A stretch of 64,000 nucleotides of DNA from Cyathus striatus (lineage: Eukaryota > Basidiomycota > Agaricomycetes > Agaricales > Nidulariaceae). The number at the start of each line of letters is the position of its first letter. Position 1 is the first letter of the stretch. Of the stretch, positions 33,012-44,890 are shown piece after piece. The position numbers and the translations under genes were made by a program. A model generated the notes under the pieces. That model had not been told where the DNA came from and ran no database searches. It saw nothing but the letters and a program-made list of their open reading frames with translations. The stretch lies in the NCBI GenBank assembly GCA_025738555.1, contig JAOVFP010000007.1, positions 5,146,001 to 5,210,000 on the forward strand, written 5' to 3'.

Positions 33012-34269
33012 CTAGTACCTTTCTGAAACTATAACTCCCTTGCGGAATGGAGAGGTTGACACATATATGTTTTTGTGAGTGGAAACAATTTGGACTGGAT
33101 GGGCATCGCACGAAGAGGGCGACATGTAAAACAAGACTGGAGAAGAGACGATTGTAATCCGCCTAAAAAGGTTGTTCCATGTGGAGATAGACATTGAATT
33201 TAAATCCAATGTGACGTTTGCAAAATTGGGCATCGAAAAATCAGTGGGAGTGCATTACAGGTAACGCTAGTCAATTCGAGGTTCCTTGACCATGGTAAAT
33301 TAAGGAGAAGAGGTAGACAATCTGTCAACCGTACATCATTTGGCCAAACAGTGCAGGAGGATGCCTGTGGCCAGCTCTCGATGATTCTCCTCAAGTGCGC
33401 CAGCAAGTCAAAAGATGGGTCGGAAAGCTTGGAGACTTCTAGATATTTCAAATTTGGGGTGGAAAAGTAACATATCGGGCAATTACACCCATTGGAAAAC
33501 GAATAATGACACTCGAAGTTTATAGCCAATGAATGAAGTCTCGAGGCTTCGATCGCAAGAGAATCATTGTCGCCACTATCGTGTAGATGTCTTTGAAACC
33601 GGCGAAGAACCAGCAGGTTTGGACAACCACCGAAGAGTTCTTTAAATTCCTTCAAAGAAGGAGAATAATTTGTAATATCCAACTGTGTAAGACAGTCAAA
33701 GAGAATCACATCCATCCTGAGGAAATTTAAACGCGGAGCATTCTGAATGATTGGTCGCCCGGAGTTGATATCAGTCCTAATTTGAATCCCGACGTGGACC
33801 ATAACCTCTAACTTCTGAAGGACGGGTGCGACGTCGCACTGAAGAGCTTCAGAGAACTTATGGAAATCTTCCAATCGTAATGTTCGAATTGAAAGTGACC
33901 CTAGTCGGTTAATGCTCTCCTTGACGAGCTGAAAAATGTGTCGATATGCTGGTGTGATATGAAAGAAGATGGTTCTACTTCGGGTGGTGTCAAGAGTGAC
34001 CTCAATCTTCAGTGGTAGTGAGCGATTGAAAAGAGGTTGACGTTGTAACGAGACTTATTTGAGATGTAAATGATGGTCCACAGTAACGGATATTCCACTG
34101 CAAGTCTTCTCCAGCGGGTGCATACAGCTAGAACGATGATAGGAGCAGGTAAGCTGAGGTTGTCTGGCGGAAAACAAGACGTGATCCAAAAAATCTCCAG
34201 AAGAATGTCGTCAGAAAGGATATATATCTTAGGATCATTGCATGCACTGCTATCAGAAATTTGAGCCAT
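33012..34269 (-). pseudogene. F-box/LRR-like paralog with two single-T frameshifts
   Basis: This is a tandem paralog of the gene at 34701-36134 and would be about 420 residues. The start at 34269 (MAQIS) aligns with MSQIRS of the intact copy. The N-terminal F-box-like region reads DDILLEIFWI...VCTRWRRLAVEYPLLWT. The frame breaks at a T4 run (34029-34032 on the plus strand as A4), after which the aligned protein continues as SLPLKIEVTLDTTRSRT. It breaks again at a T5 run (33236-33240 as A5), after which it continues as MPNFANVTLDLNS to a stop at 33012. One T restored at each place would align it with its neighbour throughout. Leucine-rich segments such as TPNLKYLEVSKL fill the middle. F-box proteins select substrates for SCF ubiquitin ligases. 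Either it is a young pseudogene or the assembly lost bases in homopolymers. Confidence 0.8.
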
Positions 34270-34308
34270 AACCTCTGGCTGCGCAGAAATGGAATGGGTG
34301 AGTGCCAT

Positions 34309-34700
34309 CGCTTTACATCCTATTGTCAGAAATAAATAAATTACCAGTGTTAGGCATCAGAAATAGACTGATAACAAGCAAGAAAAACCGAGTATGTGGT
34401 TTTTAAGAAATAAAAAAGGACGATGTGGCAAAGTAGCACTTCTGAGTCGGATGGGTGGGTTTTAGAGGGCGAAAAGCTGGGTCCTCCTCTTAAGGTCGCA
34501 GTACAAGCTTAAAACGGATGCATGCACGGGCCTCCATGGCCCCTATCAATCGACTTAAAGTTATCATTTACCTATTGTATAACGTTACTTAACTCGTACA
34601 GGATCTAGAGATGCTTAAGCTTCACGACAGACTTATTGGTATTTGAATACTCACTGTAAATTCTTCATGGTACGATAAAACTTTGCAATTGATTGTCGTA
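34309..34700. other. Spacer between the two F-box paralogs
   Basis: About 400 bp without a gene. As the common spacer of two minus-strand genes it should hold the promoter of the downstream copy and the 3' end of the upstream one. No clear TATA box was found. Confidence 0.4.
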
Positions 34701-36134
34701 CTAGTAATCTTCGTAGTCGAACCAGTAGGAACCACTTTGGCTTTCGCACGGTGACTCATAGCCTGCATCACAATCGCAAAGGTCCCAAGGGTACGTTTCC
34801 CATTCGTCAGCGGCAAAGAAGTCGGCTCTGCTTACTTGAATTATTTCCTCGCGAAGTAGGGATGTCGTTATAGATACGTTCTCGCGGGTCGACGCAGCTT
34901 TTAATAGATGAGGGTTGCAAAAGGAAGAGAGCGGCACATACAACACGACTGGAGAAGAGACATCGACATCCTGAGGCAATATGTTGCCTAAATCGAGGAA
35001 CGGTGTCCACTTTAGGTCCAACGCAATCTTGCTAAAATTGGACATTGAAAGGACCTGAGGAATCTCCTCGGTGCTAACGTTGGATAATTCGAGATTTGTC
35101 GACTGGGGTAGGCCTTTCAGGAAATGTAGACAACCTGATAACTGTGCGCAATTCAGCCGAACCGTAAGGCTGGAAGAATCAACACAGCTCTTGGTAATTC
35201 TGGACATGTGCTCCAACAGATTAAACGATGAGCTGGGAAGACTGGACACCTCTAAATATTTCAAGTTTGGAGTGTTCAAAGCAGTTTTTAAACAGGTACA
35301 CCCCGATGATGATATATCAGAATAGGATGCGTAACCGAAGTCGATAGCGAGGGACTGTAGCTTTGGAGCATCCACAGGAAGATATCTGTTGTGCGCGTAA
35401 CAACCAATACTGTCGCTTTTCAAATCCCGAAGAACCAGACATGTGAGATTTGGACAACTCCTGTAAAAGTCTTCAAGGTGCTGTACCCGAGTTGGGTGAT
35501 CATCATAGTAGTCAAAAAGGTCGTAATAGTCGTAGTATACAATGTCGAAGTGTGTGATATTGGCGAAAGATGGTAGACAGTCAAATGGCATGCAATTCGA
35601 CTTGACAAAGCGTAAAGATGGGGCATCTTTGAAGACCGGTTGGTCCATCCCGATGATACCCATCTTCATCGTAATCTCCAATCTCTGAAGAATAGGCGCA
35701 ACGTCGTTCTTGGACGATTCAAAAAACCTTCTAATGTCATTCCACTTAGAAGCTTGAATTGAAAGCGACCTTAGTCGGCCGATGTTCTCTTTGAATATCT
35801 TCGAAATATGTAGATATCGACTAAAGGATACAGCCCTTCGTTGAGTAGTATCCACAGTGACGTCAATCGCGGCTGATTTTGAGCGTTTGAAGAAGAGAAT
35901 GACGTAGTTGTCTGGGTACATTGGAATATAAATGTTGGTCCACAATAATGGATAACGGAGAGCGAGTTGTCTCCAGCGAGTGCAAACAAGAGACACGACT
36001 ATAGCAGGCGGTTTCTTTCTGGAGAAATTCGTTGGTACGTAGCGAGAGGCAATGTAGAATATCTCCAGCAGGATGTCGTTCAGAAGAATATCAATCCTAG
36101 GAGGACGACAGTACCGACTTCGGATTTGTGACAT
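34701..36134 (-). CDS. F-box/leucine-rich protein
   Basis: This single-exon gene encodes 477 residues from the ATG at 36134 (MSQIRSRYC), chosen because it aligns with the paralog start. An ATG at 36176 would add 14 residues. The N-terminus holds the degenerate F-box typical of mushroom-forming fungi (LNDILLEIFYIASRYV, then VCTRWRQLALRYPLLWTNIYI). The rest is irregular leucine-rich sequence (for example APSLRFVKSNCM, CPNLTCLVLRDL, TPNLKYLEVSSL). The C-terminus is acidic and aromatic (WFDYEDY). The presumed role is recruiting an unknown target to an SCF ubiquitin ligase, inferred from the family. These genes are numerous and fast-evolving in Agaricomycetes. The tandem paralog lies 0.4 kb downstream. 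Confidence 0.85.
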   Translation of the reverse strand: MSQIRSRYCRPPRIDILLNDILLEIFYIASRYVPTNFSRKKPPAIVVSLVCTRWRQLALRYPLLWTNIYIPMYPDNYVILFFKRSKSAAIDVTVDTTQRRAVSFSRYLHISKIFKENIGRLRSLSIQASKWNDIRRFFESSKNDVAPILQRLEITMKMGIIGMDQPVFKDAPSLRFVKSNCMPFDCLPSFANITHFDIVYYDYYDLFDYYDDHPTRVQHLEDFYRSCPNLTCLVLRDLKSDSIGCYAHNRYLPVDAPKLQSLAIDFGYASYSDISSSGCTCLKTALNTPNLKYLEVSSLPSSSFNLLEHMSRITKSCVDSSSLTVRLNCAQLSGCLHFLKGLPQSTNLELSNVSTEEIPQVLSMSNFSKIALDLKWTPFLDLGNILPQDVDVSSPVVLYVPLSSFCNPHLLKAASTRENVSITTSLLREEIIQVSRADFFAADEWETYPWDLCDCDAGYESPCESQSGSYWFDYEDY

Positions 36135-36176
36135 AAGTGACTCCTTTCCAATGAAGAACAGAATGAGTGAACACAT

Positions 36177-39175
36177 TCCCTTGCTCTTCGAAATTAAAAC
36201 GTACTGGAGTCAGCTATTGGATGAAGTTGAATGAATGCTAGATGCCTGTGGGGAGTAGGAGGGAAGTAGCATTACGTTACTTCTGGTGAAGGACGTATTG
36301 CTATTGTATTGCTAACACTGCGGAGTTGTGTGATCATGATGTCACCAAGCCTCCATCGAAGCGATCGTCACGACGTGTTATTGTAAGGGCCAGTCTTTCC
36401 CTAACGCCCACAGATACGTTATACGAGCGCACAGATGAAGACTTTCACAATTCTACACGTATGTCTATCAGTAGTAACTGAGAAACGTTACGACATGATC
36501 TTATCTGAATGTTTATTAACATGATATTCTGACATTGACACACATAAATGAAGAATAGTTGGGGAGGCAGAATAAACATACTATCCTGGCGTTGATGAAA
36601 CACGATTGGATGAATTACGAAGCGCAACGATCCCAGGCGAGGGTAGACTGTATAATGGGCCACGAGAAACAATTTGACCGAGAACGATCCTATGAAGAGG
36701 CTGATATCAAGCGTGTCATAGATTCTGAGCCAAATACAAGTCGCTCTCCTCGCGAGGCCCAAATTACCGATCATTAGAGTCACTGAGATTGCGCTTGAGA
36801 TGCGCCTCACCGGCAGACACCAGTACCAAGACCATCACAGACAATGCCTCAACAGCCTTCCTGAAAAGGAACCCCGTTCTCTGACAGACGTTCTTCCATT
36901 TCATCCGAAGCATACTGCTGACTCCACCCACAAGCTCCACCGTAATACCACCCAGATGCACGCATCATCCCAGAACATAGGCCCCCTAGCCGGGAACTCG
37001 GCAACCGGAAGTGATATCGTCAACGTGTGGCATGCAGTGATACTATCCCGATCTATCGAGCCTCACTCAGCTCTGAACGGAGAAGCAGTCATTGTAGAGC
37101 TCTCACCTAGTTGGCTTCACGATCCCACTCGTCGTCAGCCACTGAGATAGCATCGCTCTTATGGAGCCACGTTAGGGGTCGAGTAACAGCATGCACGTCG
37201 AGCTTGCTAGCAAATAGGTTAAGGTTCTAGAATGTTCACAGTTGGTCGATGAAATCGTCGTCGACGGCTGTGGCTGCAGGTGTGGTGCTACCAATTGCAC
37301 CGAGATCCTGTCCCGTGTTACGTTTCTGGGGCTGCAAAAGAAAGAAAGATGACGAGGACAGGCTTCTGGGTAGAGAGGGAAACCCAGAACTCATAGGGAT
37401 GCATGCTCGACAGAATAGTGCCATCACAATGGTGGGGGAAAACGGCAATGCTTAGTCCCCTGGGTTATCGAGCTCCTTTGAAATGTCTAGCTACAATCGT
37501 TCCCCGGCCACCGCTAGCTTTAAGTTATGCAGCCATATCGACGGCCGGGGTTTGGTTCGCAGCGAAGGAGCGCTGGCTATAGCGACACAGAAAACGATGG
37601 CCCCATCAATAACAGCATAGCTAGTGGATCTTGAACCGCCATGCATCATACCAGCCGCAGCTTCTACTATATCCAACATGCCGTGTTAGGGAAATGAATC
37701 CCAGAGGAGTGATGTAACAGTTGCGATCTGCTTGAGAGGAACGTGTGTCTATGCCGGCAATGAAGGTCCCAGGGGGAAAGGATCCTCGGACCAATGAGTG
37801 GGCCAATATGGGGGACGGGAACCGGATTACAAGCCTAGAGTGGATTGACATTAGCATATGAAGCTGTTGATAACGACATATACACACCTTCTGTCACCAA
37901 GCAAAATGAGAAAGTGTTGGAGTCGCGAAAAGGATCCAGTTTTCCGTATCATAGGCTACGAATAACCAAGGCTATCCAGTCTTGCCCCTCAAATACTGGC
38001 TGAGATACTGTAGAATCAGAACGACAATTTTGAAATGTCTGCTGGTGGTCTTTCTCATCCTGTGTCGTCGCTTGATACGATAGCGCCAAGACGCAGACTC
38101 CCATCCCTAATACACCATCAGAACACGATTTCCATGCCTACTCGCCGCGAATCTTCTCCGTTTGTAGTATCGCTTCCAGATCCTGAACGATGAACCATCG
38201 GAACGCCTTCAACACCCAGTAGCGAAATCACAACTTCAGCTACAACCATGGATCATTGTCAGGCCATTGTATAAAACCAGGAGTGACCATACATTGTCCA
38301 GAACGCCAGAAGATACGAGTCCGTGCTGAGGCAGAAGCAGGGAACTAGAAAGTTACACCGACTATCGACGCATTTGTCGTTATCGTTTGGAGAAGAGTGA
38401 TGGAGTAGTAACATTGAAGGTTTGAACGTTGACAACGTTGAATGTTGAACGTTGAGTACTGCCAAGCTTCAATGTTCCACGCCAGTTCTAATCGACACTC
38501 CCCAACACATCCACACAAGCTTGAAGATCCCGAAGGGCTCGTCTCGGAGTCGTCCGTAACCTGCTGAAGATACACGTTTTCGCGGTTGCGTACAAAGCTT
38601 TGAGAAGATACCACAACGTTGAAAACCTGAAGATCTTGATCAGCTCTAAAACACTGGGATGTCAGCTACATGGATCAACCAAAAGAAACGAGAGCTTACA
38701 TATACTCGAGCCTCGAGCACGTTGAAGCGACGACAGGGACGTTTTAGGAAGGAGAGATAGAGACGCGAAGCGTTGGAAACTTGGAACAAAGTTTGATGAG
38801 GATGACCCGTGTTGGTGATTCTGCCCTTATGGTTTCTCTGCAAGCTCGCTGTCAATTATCTTTGCAGCATCGCTTTCTCCAACTTCATAGCGCGGTCTGA
38901 CCATAAATTCTTGCTCAATCCGGATTCCTTTCTGCGCCGAATAGTCCTAGGCTCTAGCCAGGTTGGCCGGGTACAACCTATGCATCCCAACCATACACAT
39001 CACTTTCTCAGAGTGGCTCCCGCCTCTTGCCCAATGCCCGCCTTACATCGCTCCGTTGGGTCACGGAAACCTCAGAGGCCTTATCCATCGAGTGAGTTCG
39101 TGATCCATTACATAGTTTCGTCAATAAACATTCTCAGCTTTCTCGTGGTCATAGTCTCTCATCGCCCTGCTCAAA
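36177..39175. other. Long intergenic stretch, no gene supported
   Basis: Three kilobases without a coding region I can support. A frame at 36800-37150 (116 codons) has no recognised motif. A GC-rich inverted repeat CCCCGGCC/GGCCGGGG lies at about 37503-37551, and clustered GAACGTTGA-type words at about 38420-38455. Confidence 0.4.
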
Positions 39176-40070
39176 ATGCGGTTATCTGACGGGAATACTG
39201 ATCAAATTCTGAACGAGGTCCCCCCTGGAGTTGCTCATACCACGCTAGTTCGTTTGCAAGATGCCCCAAGTCCAACCAACTGCTCTTTCGGGCCTCAGGG
39301 CCTTGTTCCTTCTAGTGAAACATCTGTATCCATCCTCGCCCTCGAGCTTGAACTCTCCAAGCTTCAAGCAACTACCAAGGTCATCCAATCACGACTCAAA
39401 TTTCACGACTAGTAAACGTTCACATGTACAAAGCATTTCAAAGCTCATTAATCATTGCTGTCACCTGTACGCCTTGTGTACGCCATCTACCAAACGAACA
39501 CCTCTCTGAGATACTTAATCTCCCACATATGTGAGGAAGGAGTCGACATAGGCAGTGACCCAGGTCCCATCTGCAACACGTCTGTGCGCGATGGAGGAAA
39601 CTACCAGCCCAGAGATCATTGTAACGTGGGCTCAGTCATGTCTAAGATTGTCAGTCCGCTTTCAGTTACTCTTCAGCTTCGCCATTCGTTGCATAAGCTT
39701 ACACCCCGCATATTTCAAGATATCGCCGAGCATTTGCGTCTGCCGTCGTTGGACTTACTCTTCTATTAACGGAGTTTTTCTCAGCGGGGCTTTAGATGCG
39801 ACTGGAGCAAGGGACTTGATCCGTCAGCGGGGGCTTGCACGAGTCCGTACATTGATCATAACTGGACAAGCAGGGGAGCTCCCTTTCAACGCCTTCCAAC
39901 ATGCGACTGCACTCGAAGACGTCACTTTAGACCGCACTTCAGTTAATGGTTTTTCCCAGCTTTCATGGACTATCATGAGGCGTTCTCTTAGACTTCTCCA
40001 GAGCAAATCGATTCAGAAGACGATCTTAACATGGTACTTACTTCTTACCATGTCTTCGAGGCTATCGTAG
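39176..40070 (+). pseudogene. Decayed F-box gene
   Basis: A first frame (39176-39412) ends in a helix ILALELELSKLQATTKVIQSR, similar to the N-terminal coiled segment that often precedes an F-box in Agaricomycetes. In another frame, about 65 bp further, VRHLPNEHLSEIL (39478-39516) gives an F-box core, followed soon by a stop. A third frame (to 40070) has leucine-rich character (ARVRTLIITGQAGELPF, FQHATALEDVTLDRTSV). The parts are in order but in different frames, so the gene is broken. No intron placement joins them. Confidence 0.45.
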
Positions 40071-41167
40071 ATCGTTGGGCCTCCGTACTGACACGACGTA
40101 CCCACTCTTCAAGTCACCCAAGCGAGTGCAACATCATGCCCTTTATGATCGGCGGTCTGCACCAGCGCTCGCACCAGCTGCACCTTTTGTCCTGCTACGA
40201 GGTGTGATGTACGGCTGTGTACGTTCCTGCAGTTACTGTGATACTTTAGCTAGGCCTCTAAATGAAATGCTGTGCTGGTTGCTGAGAGTGTTCTTGGGGA
40301 ACTGAGAGGGTTGTTGCTACCATACGTAGGTCTTAAGATCATGCAGGGCTACCCGAGTTCTGCTGCGCTATACACGGGATGCGTAGGCGTAGGCCTATGC
40401 TAACAAGATGCACGTACCCTTCCATCTAAGTCACCCAAGAGAATGCAAGACCTTAAACTCTTAATCATCTGTGGCATATTCCCGCTGTCTTCGCCCCATT
40501 CAATCTATGCAACACGGCTCATGTGTCATCCACTCATTCGTTATATGCGCTGGGGATAGTCTTAGGGGAAAGTGTGCGTCATCTATGACACATCTTTCCG
40601 TTGAGTCTCGCCGTTTCTCTTGCATCTTCTATACTCTACTCAAGCTAACATCAACAGTGCCACGGGAAGCATTACTTCCCAGTCTGCTCCTGTGCTCGCG
40701 CAATTTTGGTCATGCTATGACGTACGGTTTAAGAAGCCCCCTTGTAGTCTCGACAGGTTGCTCGGCACCGTGAAGGCAGGCAGGTATGGGCATGCTGCTA
40801 CTGCCACTTCCGTAGATGTGTTGCTGATGCTCAATCGTGGTTTACACTAGGAGATGTTCCGTTCTTACCAGGCTGTGAGGTATCTTAAGTCGCGGATGCC
40901 GCTGCTTTTGGCGACGCATTTAGAGGGTACATGTTAATCCTGCCCGTGGTGTGATTATGCCGAGTAACACAGGACGAGGACCATCTGTAAGGCTGTATTC
41001 AAGTTAAACTGTATGCATTCTTGGAACAGATTCTTGCATTCCCCAGTTCGCATTCAAAGTCAGACTAGTGTACAGCTTTTGTTACTAAGTATTGGCTACG
41101 GTCACAAGATTAAGAGAGTAATGGTCCGCCTTGGAGTACCAAATCCTAGCTAATAAGAACAATCCGC
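40071..41167. other. Intergenic stretch, no gene supported
   Basis: About 1.1 kb with short frames only. It may contain the decayed 3' part of the F-box pseudogene. No other feature was seen. Confidence 0.35.
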
Positions 41168-41730
41168 TTAAGCAATTCCATGCTCTTCATCATTCCGTGC
41201 ACGGCGACGACGTTTTGGGCATATGATGCCTCCACAGCCTTTGAACCAGGAATAGCCGAAAGTGAAGAGGAAAAGAGCTGCATAATAGATAGCACATCCA
41301 ACTTCTCCCCCAGTGATAGCTGTTTGAAAGTTCACAGATTCCCAGTAGGCGCCTAAAAGGCTGGCTCCGGCAACGTATATTGGAGCAACAGCAAGTAGTG
41401 CCAGGCCGATAGATCGCGCTAAAACCATGGTATCCTCGGTGTTTTCTCGAAAATAAACATACCAGAATGCCGGGTACGAAACGAGGAATATTGCCGAGAG
41501 TGATATCGAGCCAAAAACAGCCAATTTGGAGGAGGCACCAACAGTGAGATACTGGCCCGGAAACAGCCGGACCATTACCCCATGGCCAGTGATCCTGGTT
41601 AATATGTATGTTAGTAATTTGTCCGTATAATGGTTCCATTACCATTATCGTCAACGAACATGGAAACTAAGGATATTAGTAGGGAAACGATTAGGAAGAG
41701 GAGCCCATATAGCCTAGTTATTTGTTTCAT
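41168..41730 (-). CDS. Small membrane protein, possibly broken at its intron
   Basis: The main exon (41575 to 41168) encodes three hydrophobic segments (LAVFGSISLSAIFLVSYPAF, SIGLALLAVAPIYVAGASLL, VGCAIYYAALFLFTFGYSWF) and a basic Cys-containing tail (CGGIICPKRRRRARNDEE). Upstream, an ATG at 41730 opens a hydrophobic N-terminus (LYGLLFLIVSLLISLVSMFV). A putative intron (gtaatg...ttaaccag, with a good CTAAC branch point) lies between, but joining there puts the main exon out of frame. Either the exon structure differs, translation starts at an internal ATG near 41575, or the gene has a one-base lesion. The family is unknown to me. Confidence 0.45.
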
Positions 41731-43696
41731 CTGTGTAAAGCATGAAATCAGGTAGCATAATAAGTACGCACACAAATTTAGGAATAGAACACCGCATAGT
41801 GGTGAGTCGGCGGGATGAATTAAATTAAGTTTAAGCGAGTATAAGTGTTACAGTCAAAGAAGAAATGAAAGGCACGCGAAAAGCTGGTGGTATTATTGAT
41901 ATGTACAAGTAAGAAATCTCAGGGAATCTTTCGACTCAAGCGCGCGTCGCGAGTCGCGACTCGTGTTTATATTATTGTTATTTATTTGGAACTATTTGTA
42001 TTCATTTGACGAAGTCTTTAATCTGATGTTCAGACTCCGAATGCACCGCTGTAACACGACCATCCACCGACATAACTGACTCCAGATCTTCGTCAGATAG
42101 CAGCAATCGAGGATCAAAAACAGAGATGCAGCCAAAGGGAACCATGCGTAAACCGATTTATGAAGAAATGTAATTGTGAGTACATGAGTACTTAGTTGCC
42201 TTTGGAAGAGGTCTGAAGTCGTTTCGCAAGTTTGGCAAAGTCTCTGTAGTCTGATCAACCGGACACATGAATTTGAAAGTGGACTCGGCACTACTTATAG
42301 CTGCAACTTGCGGGCATATGATCGGGAAATGGTATTTGTGTGAATGTTGCTAGGTATGTATGAACGTTATAACCTTGCTGATACTAACCCTCTATTAAGC
42401 AGAAGTTCGACATTCGGAATATTGCCCTTTCATGGCAAGCTTGTGTGAAAAAGCGCGTATTGTTCAATGCTTCGTCGTCTACTCGGGCAGTCACTCTCTT
42501 CGAGTCTTACTAACTGTAAGCTTTACTTTTGTCATCAACCTCCCGTCCTAACCACCCCTCCCAGAATCCGCCATTACCGTCTTTTCTCAAAAGCTGCACG
42601 CACACCCACGTACCTTCACCTTTGCTGTCTTTAAAAGGTTTCCAAAGTACCGCCAGCCGCGACAAGGCCAGCTTCGCCTTATTCAGCGAGAAATGCCTCG
42701 ACTTTGCTATGCCCCACCACTGAAGCAATACGTATTAGAAGTCGAAGCCTCCAGTACCCCCTGGCATTGAAGGATGATGTGTTTACTTTGAACCCCCTTA
42801 CCTTCTATCCATAGGAAAGACGTTGGTGCATGTCGTCGATAACTGTTAAGCACATGTTTATCCAGTCACGTTGAACACTAATAGCTAATAAATTTGGCAG
42901 TTCCACACAGAGGGCTGTATACTGAGCGTCGCACCATCATGGCCTTATGCAAGCCGCCTGTGTCATTACATTCGACATCCTGGGGACCATGGTGCGCCAG
43001 ATTGTTCACTTGCGGGGTTTCTTTCGAAGGGGACTACGATACAGACCTTTTAGATATCATATTCAATGTTGGCAAGGTCAGTCATTTATGACGCAGGAAG
43101 TGGAATACAAACCTTCACTTATGCATACATCAAATGGCCTTTATAAATCCTACAGAACGTGATAGTACAGAGATCGTGTTACTGTGTGTGTCACGTGTGC
43201 GCGCGCGTTCCTTACATTCTCAGTCCGGTCACGTCTAGTGCTGAGGTTATTCCAAGTTAGATCTACTATAGGTTGGGCATTGTACAATGTACAGTGTCCC
43301 TCATAGCTGCCCGTATGCACTCCGACGTGAAACAGGACAGGGTTTAAGCTGTGTAATGCCGGCTTCACTACGCGTTTTTATAGAGGACCGTCCTTCCTAT
43401 TTGTCAATCTTACTGGTTACCGTCTTTCAAATGTACACCAATACAAGCGCGCATAGACACGTAGAGGAAAGCTGCGAAACCACACTACCTTCAGTTTGGA
43501 CTCTCCATTTACCGCACTGCCTGCTCAGTGTTCATTGAGTGCCACGGCTTTCGAACGCTCAGCTTGAAGCACTAGCGGTGCTACGAATCCTGCTTACCCT
43601 GACTTATCCCTTCGCGACCACATCAAGACAGCTACACTACCAGCTATCATGGTCGGTGGGATAGACGACGGTATTGATCGGGATTAGCAACAGGTT
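41731..43696. other. Intergenic stretch, no gene supported
   Basis: About 2 kb with no supported gene. A perfect inverted repeat CGAGTCGCGACTCG lies at about 41949-41962. If a 5' half of the GMC gene that follows ever stood here, I cannot see it. Confidence 0.4.
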
Positions 43697-44619
43697 TTGC
43701 GCCTGTGCGGACATACATCTGTTGCAGGTTTGGCTGCCTTTGCCACTTTGCCTCAAATTTTAGGTCCAAATACAACAGCGGATTATGTCCAGTTAATGAA
43801 ATCTACTATCAAAGTTCGTGCAGGAAGCCTTGTCTCGTCGGGTGCCGCTGTGAGTGTGAAAGGAATGGAGAGGATATTGGCTATACAGGCAAGACAATTT
43901 GGTCTGGAGGATGGTATGTCTAGTGCAAACTCTCCGTGAATCGTGATTACTTAATGTCATTCGTGTTTTAGCACCGGTGGTAGAGATAGTTTACATTTTG
44001 ATTCCTGGGAGTCCTATCGCAGTGGGATCTTCGGCTTGGGGTCTTATCCCACAATAGTAAGTCGTAGGGCTTCGGTGAACTATTGGTGTTGACAGTTTTG
44101 AAGTCGAGGAATCGTACATGTTGTGTCTTCTGACCCACGTGTACCGCCAGTTGGTAATTCTCCTTGTTTGTATGCGTATCTTTCTTGTCTGACATATGAC
44201 ACGATAGTGAATCCTAACTATCTTGCCGAAGCCCAAGATTTCTCGTTGCTCGTGAACATGTCTATGGTACTACGTCAGATATGGTCGCCACCTGCAGTGA
44301 AGCAGTTCGCTAGCGCCGAGGTTCTACCTGGTGCTGGCGTCCAATCCGACGAGGAGTTTGCCAATTTCGTAACGAACAACTATACGCCTATTACGCACCC
44401 TATTGGAAGTTTAGCTATGGTACCGCAAGATATGGGTGGATCTGTTGATTCAAACCTGAGGGTATATGGTGTTCACGGTGTTCGTGTGGCTGGTAAGTTC
44501 AAGTTACCCCTGCGAATCACTTTTTAAATTTACGAACGAATTGAATAAAGATGCTTCTGTTCTGCCTATTCAAATCTCTGCTCACCTGTCCTCAACCGTG
44601 TATGGAATAGCTGAGAAGG
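43697..44619 (+). pseudogene. GMC oxidoreductase, C-terminal half only
   Basis: Five exons stay open in phase: to 43913, 43972-44056, 44104-44153, 44208-44492 and 44551-44619. They encode the substrate-binding C-terminal part of a glucose-methanol-choline oxidoreductase (AA3-type, FAD-dependent alcohol or sugar oxidation). Evidence includes YRGIVHVVSSDPRVPP, NPNYLAEAQDFSLL, THPIGSLAMVP, SVDSNLRVYGVHGVRV, and ISAHLSSTVYGIAEK, which carries the conserved catalytic His near the C-terminus. The FAD-binding N-terminal half is absent upstream, and the last few residues are replaced by a repeated sequence at 44620. It therefore cannot encode an active enzyme by itself. The missing half has a counterpart at 57867-59440 on the same strand. 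Confidence 0.8.
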
Positions 44620-44624
44620 TATGT

Positions 44625-44890
44625 CTTACATGCCCTCTACGGCTAGTGCCCGGATGCTATGATGGATATGCGCTACGCCTAGGCGGCCTACGGGAGCGGG
44701 CAGGGTGAACTCATACTCATTCCGAAATGAGTGTATTCCGACGAACCTTAGACGATGTGGATCGTGAAGTTGTGTTGATGGTCAAAAGGCTCCTGTCACA
44801 TACAAGCCTTCTACGGCTGGTGCCTGGATGCTATGATGGATCTGCGCTACGCCTAGCCTTAGGCGGGCTACAGGAGCAGGCTGCTGCGCT
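44625..44890. repeat. Direct repeat of about 80 bp after the GMC fragment
   Basis: The sequence TCTACGGCT...GGATGCTATGATGGAT...GCGCTACGCCTAG...GGAGC occurs at about 44636-44700 and again at about 44811-44880. Each copy is followed at similar distance by words such as ACTCATACT and CGAACCT/CGAACTT. It directly follows the last recognisable GMC codon. Its origin is not known. Confidence 0.6.
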
